From the NCBI RefSeq assembly GCF_900142465.1, contig NZ_FRAX01000007.1, positions 89,264 to 153,263 on the forward strand: 64,000 bases of DNA, read 5' to 3'. Positions 27,611-37,490 of the stretch are shown piece after piece (position 1 is the stretch's first letter; every line of letters starts with the position of its first letter). The notes under the pieces are model-generated. The model was not told where the DNA came from, did no database searches, and was given only the letters and a program-made list of their open reading frames with translations. Source of the stretch: Fibrobacter sp. UWH6 (GTDB lineage: Bacteria; Fibrobacterota; Fibrobacteria; Fibrobacterales; Fibrobacteraceae). A program made the translations under genes and the position numbers.

Positions 27611-28441
27611 ATGGATTCTTACCGTGAATATCTCCCGACCAAGGCATTCCGTATTGCCGAAATGCGCCTGGCAACCCTGCTCAGGGCCGAAAATGACCGT
27701 CTTGACGCCCTGGCCCAAAGCCTTGGACGCGAGTGCGCCATCGGGCCAGATAACCTGGCTCAGGAACTGCCCAACATCATCAAGTTCACGGACGAGTACC
27801 ACGACCTTTATATGAAGTACCTGGATGCGGTTCTGCCTCAACAGCCGCGCCCCATCCAGTGCAGGCCCGCCTGTGGCAATTGCTGCCACCATTACCCCAT
27901 GTCGGTGGAGCCCTTCGAGCTGGTGTTTCTGTATGCCAACCTGCGAAAGCGCGACGACCTGCTGAACATCCTGGAAGCCTGCCAGCTCAGGTCTTCGATG
28001 TTCGAGGATTTCTACGAAAAGCGCAAGGCCGAAGACCAGGCGACCCTTCCCATGAATGCAGACCCAGCCAAGGTAACGGAACTGGACGAGTTTGACGACC
28101 GCGCCGAAGACCTGGCCCTTCATGATTATTTTTCGGCCTGGAAGCCTTGCCCCTTCTCGAATCCGGTGGGGGACTGCATGGCCTACAAGATCCGCCCTGT
28201 TTCTTGCCGCATGTACTTTAGCGAAACAGACCCGCAATTCTGTACGCCGGAACATTTGCAGAAACCCGAAAACGACAGCTATATCGTCTACCTGCCCGAC
28301 AGCATCGAAGATGCGGTGTACCGCGTTTCGGAGCATTACGCCCTGCTGGACCTGCCCGAAAGCTATTTTGGCGGTCTGTTGGCTGTAAACAAGTACGAAG
28401 GTGTCATGAGCAATACCGACGGAGGCGAAGTCGTCGGATGA
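27611..28441 (+). CDS. YkgJ family cysteine-cluster protein
   Basis: 276 residues. The YkgJ/UPF0153 metal-binding cysteine cluster is visible: CRPACGNCCHHYP at about 87-99 and, later, PCPF...CMAYKIRPVSCRMYF at about 180-206. These proteins probably bind zinc or an Fe-S cluster; function is unknown. The N-terminal 80 residues are helical. It overlaps the next gene by 4 nt (ATGA). Confidence 0.8.
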   Translation: MDSYREYLPTKAFRIAEMRLATLLRAENDRLDALAQSLGRECAIGPDNLAQELPNIIKFTDEYHDLYMKYLDAVLPQQPRPIQCRPACGNCCHHYPMSVEPFELVFLYANLRKRDDLLNILEACQLRSSMFEDFYEKRKAEDQATLPMNADPAKVTELDEFDDRAEDLALHDYFSAWKPCPFSNPVGDCMAYKIRPVSCRMYFSETDPQFCTPEHLQKPENDSYIVYLPDSIEDAVYRVSEHYALLDLPESYFGGLLAVNKYEGVMSNTDGGEVVG

Positions 28442-29244
28442 GTTTTTCGGATTTTGTACACGAAATCCAGATGGACCTTTTTGGTGCGCCTCCTAAACCA
28501 AAGGAGAGCGATAAGCCCAAGGTTCCCAATTCCGTTTCACAGAACGGATTGGTGGGTTTTAAGTACAGTAACTTCATGAAGAAGAGCATCCGCTGTAGGG
28601 GCGGAGTACTGTTTGGCCACCCCGAGGTGATTTTCCCGGCCTACATGAAGTCTGATGAATTTGCGCAGGCCCGCGAACTGGCAGCAGAATGGGCTGAACA
28701 CGCCACCAAGCGCAAGACACAGAAGAACAAGGAAGTGACCAAGGAACTGGTGACCCGTTTCTGGACGCTGGTAGACCAGATTCTTGCCGACAAGGGGGAG
28801 GCACCCCTGGCAACCCGCCACAAGCTTCCGCCCATGAAACCCAAGGGCAAATATCACGACCTGACAAATATTTTGTCTGCAATCAACAATACCTATTTCG
28901 AAAACAAGCTGACATGCCGCATTACCTGGAGCAATAGGGTAGGGGGTCTCAGTTTTCATTCGGTACGCAAGGACCCTGTAACCGGCGAAGACTTCAACCT
29001 GATCAGCATCAGCAAAGGCTACGATGCAGCCAACTGCCCGGAATACGCCGTGGCCGGTGTGGTGTACCACGAATGCCTTCATATTGCAATTCCGCCCGAA
29101 GTAAAGAACGGCCGCCGCATTGTACACGGCCGCGCCTTCCGCAAGCAGGAACGCCTATACCTGTACTACGCCGAATGGATCAAGTGGCATAAGGAAGTGC
29201 TTCCTAAAAACATCCGCGACATGCGCCGTCATAAGGAATTATAA
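28438..29244 (+). CDS. SprT-like zinc metallopeptidase domain protein
   Basis: 268 residues. The C-terminal half is a SprT/WLM-like metalloprotease domain: LSAINNTYFENKL...ITWSNR then VVYHECLHIAIP with zinc ligands His211 and His215, catalytic Glu212, and a third ligand candidate His230. The N-terminal half (about 1-125) is a basic helical domain with no recognised family. SprT relatives in eukaryotes (SPRTN) cleave DNA-protein crosslinks; bacterial roles are unclear. It is co-translated with the YkgJ protein. Confidence 0.78.
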   Translation: MSFSDFVHEIQMDLFGAPPKPKESDKPKVPNSVSQNGLVGFKYSNFMKKSIRCRGGVLFGHPEVIFPAYMKSDEFAQARELAAEWAEHATKRKTQKNKEVTKELVTRFWTLVDQILADKGEAPLATRHKLPPMKPKGKYHDLTNILSAINNTYFENKLTCRITWSNRVGGLSFHSVRKDPVTGEDFNLISISKGYDAANCPEYAVAGVVYHECLHIAIPPEVKNGRRIVHGRAFRKQERLYLYYAEWIKWHKEVLPKNIRDMRRHKEL

Positions 29245-29256
29245 GGAACTATAAAA

Positions 29257-29283
29257 AAAGACCAGCAGAAGCTGGTCTTTTTT
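29257..29283 (+). terminator. Rho-independent terminator after SprT-like gene
   Basis: Perfect 10-bp stem AAAGACCAGC/GCTGGTCTTT with an AGAA loop and T-run; the A-run makes it usable in both directions. Confidence 0.85.
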
Positions 29284-29299
29284 GACGCTATAAGAAATA

Positions 29300-32200
29300 T
29301 TACCTTGTCGGATACCACTGAGTTATATTATCGAAATCAGGTACTGTAAATCCGCCATTTACACCAGAACATTGATTAGAACTTCCAATTTCATAAATGC
29401 TGAAATAACCTTCTTTACCCAAAGCATCCGAATAGGTTAAATCAATACTTTTAACCATCTTCAAAGCATTGTTCATATCAGGAAATGTTTCTGTTGGAGA
29501 AAAATGAATGTCACCAATTACATTTTCATAGGAAGACATAAAATCATTCCAGGTAAAGACTAATGTTTTAAGAGAATCATTTCTTGTCTTAGGCAGTAAC
29601 GCAACAGGCCTTTCATAAGAATAAGGTTCGCCTCCACTGTTATCAATAATATCTATCTTAAGGTATGCAGTATCGGTACTTGTATAGGTGATACAAATTC
29701 CGTCCCACGAGGAAATGTCTTTCCCTACAGAAAAGGCAACTTCGTTATAAGGAAAGTAATCGACTTCGCTGTCTTGTTTATATTCAGCCTCAAATCCATA
29801 CCGCCCGACTACGGCTTTGTACTCGGAAACAACTGCATCTAGAGTTCCAGACTCTTCATTGTTTTTACTAGTTTTGATTTCAAAATCTACTGGCCACGTA
29901 AATACGGGGTCCTGAGAGTATAATCCAACAACTCCTTCGTTGTGTGCTTCGCTACCGTTCCAATAGAAACACTTTTCTGTATTTTTATTATTGCAACGTG
30001 TCTCTATATTGTTATCGAAGTTGCAGAACTCTGTAAGAGGGGAGAAAGTCTTGTTGTTGCACAAATTGTAAATTTTTCCATCTTCGCCGCAGAATTCAGA
30101 CTGGTCGTTATATTCTTCACCGCCACATTTTTCACGAGGTTCGCCCTTTGAATCACAAAATTGTTCATCCGGGTTATAGGTTTTCGTTTCGCTACAAGCA
30201 TATACCTTGGGGCCGACAATATTATCCACTTTTTTTAGCGTAGTAATCTCGTAAACCTGGTAATTATATGATTCTTGTGTAAATGAAAAATGACTTACAA
30301 CGATGCTTTTACCAAAGGGCTTTTTTCCGTCACCAAAGGCAATTTTCGTTGTTGTATAGTTTTCTGTCGCATCAAGGCCATCAGACCATGTATATTTCCC
30401 CATGTTATCATAAGTTGCGACTAAAGTAAGAGACGTGCTTGCCTTATAGGTGATACATAGTCCACCCCAATCAGAGATGTCGTGGAGTTCTCCATCAGAA
30501 GATATATTTGCTTCCATATTTCCTATGAAATTCGAACCAGATATTTCTCCGACCGAGCATTCAACTCCATCATCATCTTGCCAGCATCCCCAATTCAAGT
30601 TTTGTTTTTCGCCCCAACTTGAGTTGTACAACACATTTCCTTCACAAGTTGATTGTACTTCAATCTTCATGGTGTCGCAGGTGATTGTATCCTTGATACC
30701 ATTGTAGTATTCAATATAGGCTACAGGAGTATAACTGCGTCCTTGTTCATTCAGTTCCAGAGTTGCCATGTTGTTTTCTGTTTCATCGCCAACGGCATCC
30801 TTCCAGGTTACTGTAACCAGAGAATCAGGCAACTTTCCAGACATTCCGTTGAGGGTTATAGATTGAACATTACCATAAGCGATTTCGCTTGCGGCGGTTT
30901 CGTAGACGCAACTTTGATAGCGATAGAGAGCCGTTCCTGTAGGGCATTCAATATTTTGATAAACCCCGTCATCAAGAGTGATTCTTAAATTACGACCATA
31001 ATACTGCGTACCTTCATCCTCAACAATGAGGGAATCCGTGACTGTTCTTGACGTGGTGTCTCTTTGGAACCATACAAATGTCGGGTTCAGGGTATTAACT
31101 ACTTCATTGTACAAGAACGAGTATGTAAAGTTCCATCTGAGAGTATCACCCATCAAGACATGTTCTTTTTCGATGTTACAGCTCTTAATAATGTTATCCG
31201 TAAAATATGGATCATCGGAATTTTTCATTGCCGAGTATTCGCCAATTTCAAGAAGTTCAAATGCACCCTCCAGAGCACCATCAGTACTATTCAGGGTAAA
31301 GGATGTCTTGATTTTTTCAGCATTAACAGATCCATCCTTATTATCCACAATGGATTTGCCTTCATTATCAAGGAAGCTTCCAAACTCGAAGCACCTTATA
31401 TGGAACTTGGTGGGATCAGAGGGAAGTACCGCAGAATATTCACCATTTTCGTTTTCAATGGTCAATCGGGCTGTTATGGGATTCTCTATAGCAACCTTGT
31501 TCCAATTATTTTTCCAATTATAGTTTACACAGATTCCTTGCCAGTCTGTAATGTCCTGACTGGTCTTATCTCCCTTAAGATAGAAGAACATCTCAGGATT
31601 GTTATTAGTATAAACGGTGGTGTAAATATATCCTTGTTTATTGACACATTCTTTAGCAGTTAAATTGTCTTCTCCGAATCCAAACTTGCCGTTGGATTCC
31701 CATTCGCTGGTGATGGTGTCGCCGTCAAACCACATGAAGATATCATCTTTTGTATTAGCATTCCAGCCAAATTTGAAGTAGCCATTTGTAGTATTTCTTA
31801 CAAATTCCGGAGGCGTGGGAAGGGTTATAGAAGAAGAACATTCATTTAAGCTACCAAAGGTAATCAGGTTAAAGTAGGCGTTCTGGCGCTCGGTCGTCTT
31901 GATTACAAAATCGACTTGAGTCAAAGAGCCAACCAGTAACAAGATCTGCTCCAAATCGGTGTTACCCAAGGTATACGTAAACTTGCTGTACTGATCAGTA
32001 GACGTAGTTTTAGGCATGTCAATATCGACATATTTATCATCGAGTCCATGCAGTCGCAGATAAGCCCTTGCGGTACTGACATAATCAACACAAACACCTT
32101 CCAAATTGATAATGTCAATAGACTTTTCCATTTTGACAGAAACCAGAACAGAATCCTTTGTATTCGGATAGATTTCGCCGCAAATACCACCACAGGATTG

Positions 32201-33310
32201 AATGATATCGTCTAGTTTTTCGTTGGCGTCATAACCCACATAATCCTCAGGAACCATCCACATGTCATTGTAGTTTCCAGCCAGTTTCCATTTCCAAGTG
32301 TATTTGTCATAGAAGAATGAGCTTCCATTTTGTGCGTTCCATACAAAGCGAGGAGCACTGGATTCATCTGCGCTGGACTTCGGTTCAACACTAGCGCTGG
32401 ATGCAGGCTTCACGGAATTACTGGACTTAGGCGCAACACTTGCACTAGAGGCGGGTTTTACAGATCCACTGGACTTCGGCTTAACGATTTCGCTGGAATC
32501 GACATCGGCAGATTCGCTGGAGTTTTCCTGAACGTCATCACTTGATTTCAGGTAAGAGGAACCATCGCTATAGAATCCCAGGGCAACAATGTTGAAACTG
32601 AATTTTTCGTCAGAGTCTCCTGCAAAGGAAACCATGATGGCATTGGCTTCGCCCATAAACTTGTTGAAATCGGATTCACCGAAGATATATTCCAGGGAAC
32701 TGAACGGAACCAGTGTTCCGCGGACCAAAGTATCGTTGGCGAAGTTCTTAAATTCACAGCAGTATTCAGATATAACGGAACCGTTATCATCCAAGTGTAG
32801 CAGGCAGATATTTGTGGAGGCGTAGGTGCTGCCAAGAGCAAGAGCGATTCCACTGTAACTGGATTCGTCGCTCAGGTCCACTGATTCAAAACGGAATGCG
32901 ACACCTGCTTCGGCATAGCCATCTGCATTGTACAAGGAACCTGCAAGGCCCCCACTTCTAGAGACAATTGAACTGATGTCGTCTAGAGAGTTTGTGGCGA
33001 AGTTGTTGCCCGATTCATCTTTAGCGTGGAAAATAATGCTGCTTTTATCGTTAGCAATTATAAAAGGGCTGAATCCAGATGAGGTTGTTTCAGAAATGTA
33101 ATCGTCAGCATAACCCTGCCAAACAAGATAGGCCGATTCAAAATCGTAGGTGGGAATCTCCGTATTACCTTCGGGAGTTATGACTCCGTATGTTCCCTTG
33201 TGTTCTTCCTTGAATTCTTCGGCGTAGTCAGTACAGGCAGTGGTGTTCAGCAAAAAGCCCAAAGAAAAAAGGGCAGACAGGCGAGTTGCAAATTTCATGT
33301 TATTCTTCAT
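29300..33310 (-). CDS. Very large modular lipoprotein (1336 aa)
   Basis: Signal peptide with a relaxed lipobox (LLNTTAC). A jelly-roll-like N-terminal domain is followed by a Ser/Pro/Lys linker of repeated KPxSS/SVxP units (about 250-321). Several beta-sandwich modules follow, each with a W-x-GICVxY or GLCITY signature (near 400, 590, 960 and 1210), resembling carbohydrate-binding modules. Residues about 1031-1120 form a Cys-rich tract of repeats of the type CxxxxYNPxxxFC...C known from Fibrobacter surface lipoproteins. Substrate unknown; a role in plant-polymer binding is inferred from module type. The start at 33310 or four codons later is equivalent. The upstream gene ends 12 nt before. 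Confidence 0.78.
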   Translation of the reverse strand: MKNNMKFATRLSALFSLGFLLNTTACTDYAEEFKEEHKGTYGVITPEGNTEIPTYDFESAYLVWQGYADDYISETTSSGFSPFIIANDKSSIIFHAKDESGNNFATNSLDDISSIVSRSGGLAGSLYNADGYAEAGVAFRFESVDLSDESSYSGIALALGSTYASTNICLLHLDDNGSVISEYCCEFKNFANDTLVRGTLVPFSSLEYIFGESDFNKFMGEANAIMVSFAGDSDEKFSFNIVALGFYSDGSSYLKSSDDVQENSSESADVDSSEIVKPKSSGSVKPASSASVAPKSSNSVKPASSASVEPKSSADESSAPRFVWNAQNGSSFFYDKYTWKWKLAGNYNDMWMVPEDYVGYDANEKLDDIIQSCGGICGEIYPNTKDSVLVSVKMEKSIDIINLEGVCVDYVSTARAYLRLHGLDDKYVDIDMPKTTSTDQYSKFTYTLGNTDLEQILLLVGSLTQVDFVIKTTERQNAYFNLITFGSLNECSSSITLPTPPEFVRNTTNGYFKFGWNANTKDDIFMWFDGDTITSEWESNGKFGFGEDNLTAKECVNKQGYIYTTVYTNNNPEMFFYLKGDKTSQDITDWQGICVNYNWKNNWNKVAIENPITARLTIENENGEYSAVLPSDPTKFHIRCFEFGSFLDNEGKSIVDNKDGSVNAEKIKTSFTLNSTDGALEGAFELLEIGEYSAMKNSDDPYFTDNIIKSCNIEKEHVLMGDTLRWNFTYSFLYNEVVNTLNPTFVWFQRDTTSRTVTDSLIVEDEGTQYYGRNLRITLDDGVYQNIECPTGTALYRYQSCVYETAASEIAYGNVQSITLNGMSGKLPDSLVTVTWKDAVGDETENNMATLELNEQGRSYTPVAYIEYYNGIKDTITCDTMKIEVQSTCEGNVLYNSSWGEKQNLNWGCWQDDDGVECSVGEISGSNFIGNMEANISSDGELHDISDWGGLCITYKASTSLTLVATYDNMGKYTWSDGLDATENYTTTKIAFGDGKKPFGKSIVVSHFSFTQESYNYQVYEITTLKKVDNIVGPKVYACSETKTYNPDEQFCDSKGEPREKCGGEEYNDQSEFCGEDGKIYNLCNNKTFSPLTEFCNFDNNIETRCNNKNTEKCFYWNGSEAHNEGVVGLYSQDPVFTWPVDFEIKTSKNNEESGTLDAVVSEYKAVVGRYGFEAEYKQDSEVDYFPYNEVAFSVGKDISSWDGICITYTSTDTAYLKIDIIDNSGGEPYSYERPVALLPKTRNDSLKTLVFTWNDFMSSYENVIGDIHFSPTETFPDMNNALKMVKSIDLTYSDALGKEGYFSIYEIGSSNQCSGVNGGFTVPDFDNITQWYPTR

Positions 33311-33321
33311 TTTTCAGCCCC

Positions 33322-34752
33322 TTAGAACAAGAATGTTACACCAACGGCAACAAGGCCTGCGGCGGCGATTCCGATACCGACGGTTCGCATGGTTTGAGCA
33401 GATTCAATCTTATCTAACTGATCATTATACTCTTCGTGGCTACTGATGCTCTTTTCACGTTCAGTCTTAGCCTTGTTGTTGAAGACGGCAGCCATAACGC
33501 CACCGCCAACAGCGACGGCGCCAGAAATGGCCAGGGGTACCCAGTGGACCTTGAAGCTGGACTTTTTCTGTTCGTTCTTTGCGTCCTTGGCGGCTTCGGC
33601 AGCCTGAGCCTGTTTCTGTTCTTCGATGCGGACCTTTTCTTCGGCGGCCTGCTTTTCAAGATTCTTGTCAGAGGAATCCTTGGCAGGTTCGGCGACGGCA
33701 GTGGTGGAGTCGGGGAGAGGCTTGACCACGGGAGCAGGAAGGATAGAATCACCTACGGTTGCAGTCGAAACAATTTCACCCTTGGCAACGGCAGCGGTGG
33801 CGTTAGAATCCTGGGAACCCCAGCTCCAGCGGCCCATCAAATCCTTTTCTTGATAGGCAGCGGTAAATTCCACACGTCCCCTAAAATTTTGCATGGAACC
33901 GTCGGTTCCCAAGGGGAGTTCTACCTTGCGACGGGGCATGTTTACAAACAGGTGGCTGAACTTACGACCCATGGGGAGGGCTTCTACGCTAAACAGCTTG
34001 GCTCCGCTCAAATAGTAAGCGCCAGAAACCGGACGTTTCAAATCAAGATAGAAGTCCAACAGGTCCGGTTCCAACACAATGCGCACATTGGCAGAACTGT
34101 TACTCAGGGAATCGTTAATTTTCAAGACAGATTCAATAAAGAGGGGTGCGAACTCGCCACCGCCCTTACGCATGACGATGTCACCACATTTTTCAAGCCA
34201 GCGTTCCATAATGTTCTGCTGGGACTTCATACGGTCGGCATCAAAGTACAGGTTGAAGTTATAGGTGGCGTCAAAGGCACCGTCAAAACTTAGGGGTTCA
34301 AGGTCTACGGAACCATTCAACTTTAACAACTGTTCCTTGGAAACCAGGATTCCGCCCAAGGCCGTAGCGCAGGTTTTGATCTGTTCGGTACGTTCTGCCA
34401 GGGAATTGCCCATCTTCATGGCACCCAGCCGCAGTTCACCGGTAAGTTCCATGTACTTGGTTTCGAATTCGGGGAGTTCAACGGCATAGAAGTGACTACA
34501 GGCGTCGTCCAGCACATCGTTGATAGAAATCATGGAGCACTGGTCGTTCATCTTGGCGATCTTGTTGGCTTCTTCCCACAAGGCGTCCAGTTCCGGGTTG
34601 CCCTGGCCCAGTCCCTGTTTCAAGGATTCCAAGTCTTTCTGAATGGCCTGAAACTCCGAGGCGTCTTTCACAAAGATGGAGGCGGTGGGGTCGGACCATA
34701 CAAATTGAGTAAGTGCGACAAGCAAAAGCGCGATTTTAGGCAAAAATCTCAT
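33322..34752 (-). CDS. Secreted or membrane protein of unknown function with C-terminal hairpin helices
   Basis: 476 residues: signal peptide (cut after FVWS, about 20), a mixed helical domain with paired Cys (CSMI, DDACSHF, IKTCA, EKCGD), a beta-rich middle ending in WSWG, a charged coiled-coil (about 365-405, rich in K/E/Q/A) and two glycine/alanine-rich transmembrane segments (about 412-430 and 457-476). No family recognised. It lies 12 nt upstream of the large lipoprotein gene (operon) and is divergent from the FecR-domain gene. Confidence 0.7.
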   Translation of the reverse strand: MRFLPKIALLLVALTQFVWSDPTASIFVKDASEFQAIQKDLESLKQGLGQGNPELDALWEEANKIAKMNDQCSMISINDVLDDACSHFYAVELPEFETKYMELTGELRLGAMKMGNSLAERTEQIKTCATALGGILVSKEQLLKLNGSVDLEPLSFDGAFDATYNFNLYFDADRMKSQQNIMERWLEKCGDIVMRKGGGEFAPLFIESVLKINDSLSNSSANVRIVLEPDLLDFYLDLKRPVSGAYYLSGAKLFSVEALPMGRKFSHLFVNMPRRKVELPLGTDGSMQNFRGRVEFTAAYQEKDLMGRWSWGSQDSNATAAVAKGEIVSTATVGDSILPAPVVKPLPDSTTAVAEPAKDSSDKNLEKQAAEEKVRIEEQKQAQAAEAAKDAKNEQKKSSFKVHWVPLAISGAVAVGGGVMAAVFNNKAKTEREKSISSHEEYNDQLDKIESAQTMRTVGIGIAAAGLVAVGVTFLF

Positions 34753-34869
34753 AACTTCCCTTTAAAAATTTTCACAGCAAAAAAATAAGAATTTCTTAAG
34801 ATTTTGGAATTGCTTGGAAATCGTTTGGGCTGTCTTATAGGGGGAGTCCTGAAAAACTGATATTTTTAT

Positions 34870-34877
34870 TACATTTG
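34870..34877 (+). promoter_or_regulatory. TAnnTTTG promoter element
   Basis: TACATTTG, 25 nt before the ATG at 34903, heading the FecR-domain operon. Confidence 0.5.
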
Positions 34878-34902
34878 GAATAAATTTTGGGATATTCATA
34901 GC

Positions 34903-36459
34903 ATGTTTTTGAATTTTGACAAGATGAAGTATTTGGCCGTCGGGGCTGCCCTATGTGCCATTTGTGGATGTAAAGATGAAAATCCTGGGGGAACAAAGGC
35001 TTTGGGTACCCAGGTGACCGCCAATCAGGTTCAGTCTGACGAAAATAAGGCTGCCGCAAAGAAAGCGGCCGAAGAAAAGTCCATTATCAAGGGCAAGGTC
35101 CGTAAGGTTATTGGCGAATGTGACCTACTAAAGAAAAACGCGGACTGGAGCCAGTTACGCATGGGTCAGAGGGTGGTGGAAAACGACCGAATCAGAACCG
35201 CCCTGGAATCCGAGGCGCTGGTGGGTGTGAACGATGGTTCTACCTTGCTGATTTCGGAACTTTCCGACGTGACTATTTCTGCCGAGATGCTGGATTCCAT
35301 GTCCAGACGCATTTCTGTGTATGTGAAGCAGGGTAATGTTTACTTTGACGTGCAGAAGCAAGGGGAATCCCAGATGGACTTCCGCACGGGAATTGCCGTT
35401 GCTGCTATCCGTGGAACCGCTGGCTTTGTGGGAAACGTAAACGGCAACATGGTGGCCTCTTTAAAGGAAGGCCGTCTCGAAGTGAAGTCGGATAAGGAAA
35501 CGACCTCTATCGAAAAGAACCAGACCGTGGTGCTGGATAGCGTGGGTAAATCCAAGAAGCTGAAGCTGAAGTCCTCGGGTACCAAGGCCTTGGCTGCTGC
35601 CATCGATTCTCTGTCAAAGACGTCCGACGGTTCTATTGAAAAGTTGACCGAGGCTCTTGAAAAGTTCGATAATATTTATGCCGTACGTCAGGCTACTTTT
35701 GCCAAGAAACTGGAATCCAGGCAAATCCGCTTCGAGGTTCTGCCTCTTGCTGAAACTACGGAACAGGATAGTGTTATTCTGGTGGCTAGCGCAACGCCTG
35801 GCCTGGTGGTTAGCGTCATGGGCGAGGTGGATACGGTTCCTGCAACGGGTCTGTACCAGCATACTTTTAAATGGGAAGAAGGAACCTATGGCATCAAGCG
35901 CTTTATTGCCGGCTGTAGGGAAGGTGACCTGGAAATCCCCTGCGGATTGTGGAGTACTGCCTATGTGAAGCCCGCTCCTGCTGTACAGCCCGGCGACACT
36001 GCTCAAGCTGCCGTTGAGACCTCTGCCGCTGAACCCGCAAAACCTGCCGCCAAGGACTTGAGCAAGCTTGCAGTTTCTATTGCCGGCAAGGTGGATGAAC
36101 GGATCCACTACTATCAGGGTACTTACCGCAACAAGATGCGTTTCAGCCTGAAGAATATTTCTGAAGATGACCTGGGCGAACTGGCCAGCATCGAAGTGAC
36201 CAAGGGCGGAAACAGGGTGGCCCTCTTCGAAGGTAGCGATTTGAGTTCGCTGAACTACAGCGCCGACGTGGAAGTGGAACAGAACCATATCGCCGAATAC
36301 GAAGTGGTGGCAAAGCTTAAGAACGGCAAGACCAAGCGGGCCAAGAAAACTTATACCGTATTCTGCGGCAACCATTCCCGCAACGGAAACGCACTGGATC
36401 CCGACATGACCGAGGCTCAGGAATTCGAAGAGGCCAAGGCTGACCTCGTAAGAGATTAA
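34903..36459 (+). CDS. FecR-domain lipoprotein
   Basis: 518 residues. A start at 34924 (MKYLAVGAALCAICGC) gives an equally good lipoprotein signal and may be the true one; neither has a clear Shine-Dalgarno sequence. Residues about 65-210 are a FecR domain (GQRVVENDRIRTALESEALV, ISVYVKQGNVYFDV, IAAIRGTAGF-like, LKEGRLEV). A helical segment, a beta domain and a Pro/Ala-rich linker (about 355-385) precede a second beta domain. FecR domains in lipoproteins act as envelope scaffolds or sensors rather than iron regulators. First gene of a three-gene operon. Confidence 0.8.
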   Translation: MFLNFDKMKYLAVGAALCAICGCKDENPGGTKALGTQVTANQVQSDENKAAAKKAAEEKSIIKGKVRKVIGECDLLKKNADWSQLRMGQRVVENDRIRTALESEALVGVNDGSTLLISELSDVTISAEMLDSMSRRISVYVKQGNVYFDVQKQGESQMDFRTGIAVAAIRGTAGFVGNVNGNMVASLKEGRLEVKSDKETTSIEKNQTVVLDSVGKSKKLKLKSSGTKALAAAIDSLSKTSDGSIEKLTEALEKFDNIYAVRQATFAKKLESRQIRFEVLPLAETTEQDSVILVASATPGLVVSVMGEVDTVPATGLYQHTFKWEEGTYGIKRFIAGCREGDLEIPCGLWSTAYVKPAPAVQPGDTAQAAVETSAAEPAKPAAKDLSKLAVSIAGKVDERIHYYQGTYRNKMRFSLKNISEDDLGELASIEVTKGGNRVALFEGSDLSSLNYSADVEVEQNHIAEYEVVAKLKNGKTKRAKKTYTVFCGNHSRNGNALDPDMTEAQEFEEAKADLVRD

Positions 36460-36491
36460 TCAAACTGGAATTTAAACAATTAGGTGTACTT

Positions 36492-37490
36492 ATGAAGACT
36501 TTCTATAAAAAATGTGTTGTTTCTTCTGCTTTTGCAGGTTTGCTGATGGCTTCTCTTGTTGGCTGTTCTTCTGCTCCGGCTCCCGAAACAGAACCGACAC
36601 GCAACAATGCCAAGAACGCCTATAGCGAAATGGAAGACGGCCAAACTGTCGCTCCCGCACAAAGTGCCGCCGCGCCTGCTCCGAAGGCAGAAGATCCTGC
36701 CGAAGAAAATCCGGCTGTGGCCATTTCTAACGTGCAGTTCAAGGTAAAGCCCACCGTTATGGTGTTGCCGGCCATGGGTGCCAAGGGGGCCACAAGCATC
36801 GAAGTCATCAAGAAGAATCCTCTGGCCAAAACCGCCATGGAAGTAATCAATGCCTACATGACTGAACGTGGCTACAGTGTCATGAGCCTCGAAACCCAGA
36901 ACCAGCTTGATGAAGTGGTTCAGCTCCAGGATGACATTGCCGGTAACGATGCCGACTTGGCCTATGTGGCAGGCCTTGCCGTTGGTGCCGACATCAACTT
37001 GACTTTTGCCGGAAGTATCCAGAACGACAATCTAGTTATTGACCTGAATGCCAGCGACGCTTCTACCGCACAACTCATCGCCAGCGAATCCAGCCGCCAG
37101 AAAGACGAAGGGGAAGGCCAGCGTGTGTTAGTCCAGAAGGCTGTAAAGAACGCCATCATGGCCCTTGAAAATAAGGTTCGCGATGAACTGGCCGCCGAAC
37201 TTGAAAAAGGGGTGCAGTACAAGGTGGTTTGCCGTTTGACTGGCGATTTTACCGATGAACAGGCCGAAGAAATTTCCAATACGGTCTCTATGAAGGTCCG
37301 CAAAATGTTTAACAAGATGCAGGTGAAGTCCATGACCCGCAACACCTACGATCTTGTAGTCTATGCCGACCCCGACAAGTACGAAGACGCCCAGATGGTT
37401 TACGCAGAATTCTACGAAGCCCTCAGCGGAATGGCCAAGGTTCGCCGCCAGAACATCACCAAGAAACTGATTATCCTGGAGATTCAGTAA
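36492..37490 (+). CDS. Lipoprotein resembling DUF6175/LPP20-type proteins
   Basis: 332 residues. Lipobox SLVGC (Cys25) then an Ala/Pro-rich tether to about 75. The core begins VKPTVMVLPAMG and contains a CsgG-like alternating fold (ETQNQLDEVVQLQDD...LAYVAGLAVGADINLTFAGSI), then a domain on tandem pattern (YKVVCRLTGDFTDEQAEEIS...). Similar proteins stand beside FecR-domain and LPP20 lipoproteins and are thought to form periplasmic assemblies. It ends overlapping the next gene by one base (TAATG). Confidence 0.68.
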   Translation: MKTFYKKCVVSSAFAGLLMASLVGCSSAPAPETEPTRNNAKNAYSEMEDGQTVAPAQSAAAPAPKAEDPAEENPAVAISNVQFKVKPTVMVLPAMGAKGATSIEVIKKNPLAKTAMEVINAYMTERGYSVMSLETQNQLDEVVQLQDDIAGNDADLAYVAGLAVGADINLTFAGSIQNDNLVIDLNASDASTAQLIASESSRQKDEGEGQRVLVQKAVKNAIMALENKVRDELAAELEKGVQYKVVCRLTGDFTDEQAEEISNTVSMKVRKMFNKMQVKSMTRNTYDLVVYADPDKYEDAQMVYAEFYEALSGMAKVRRQNITKKLIILEIQ

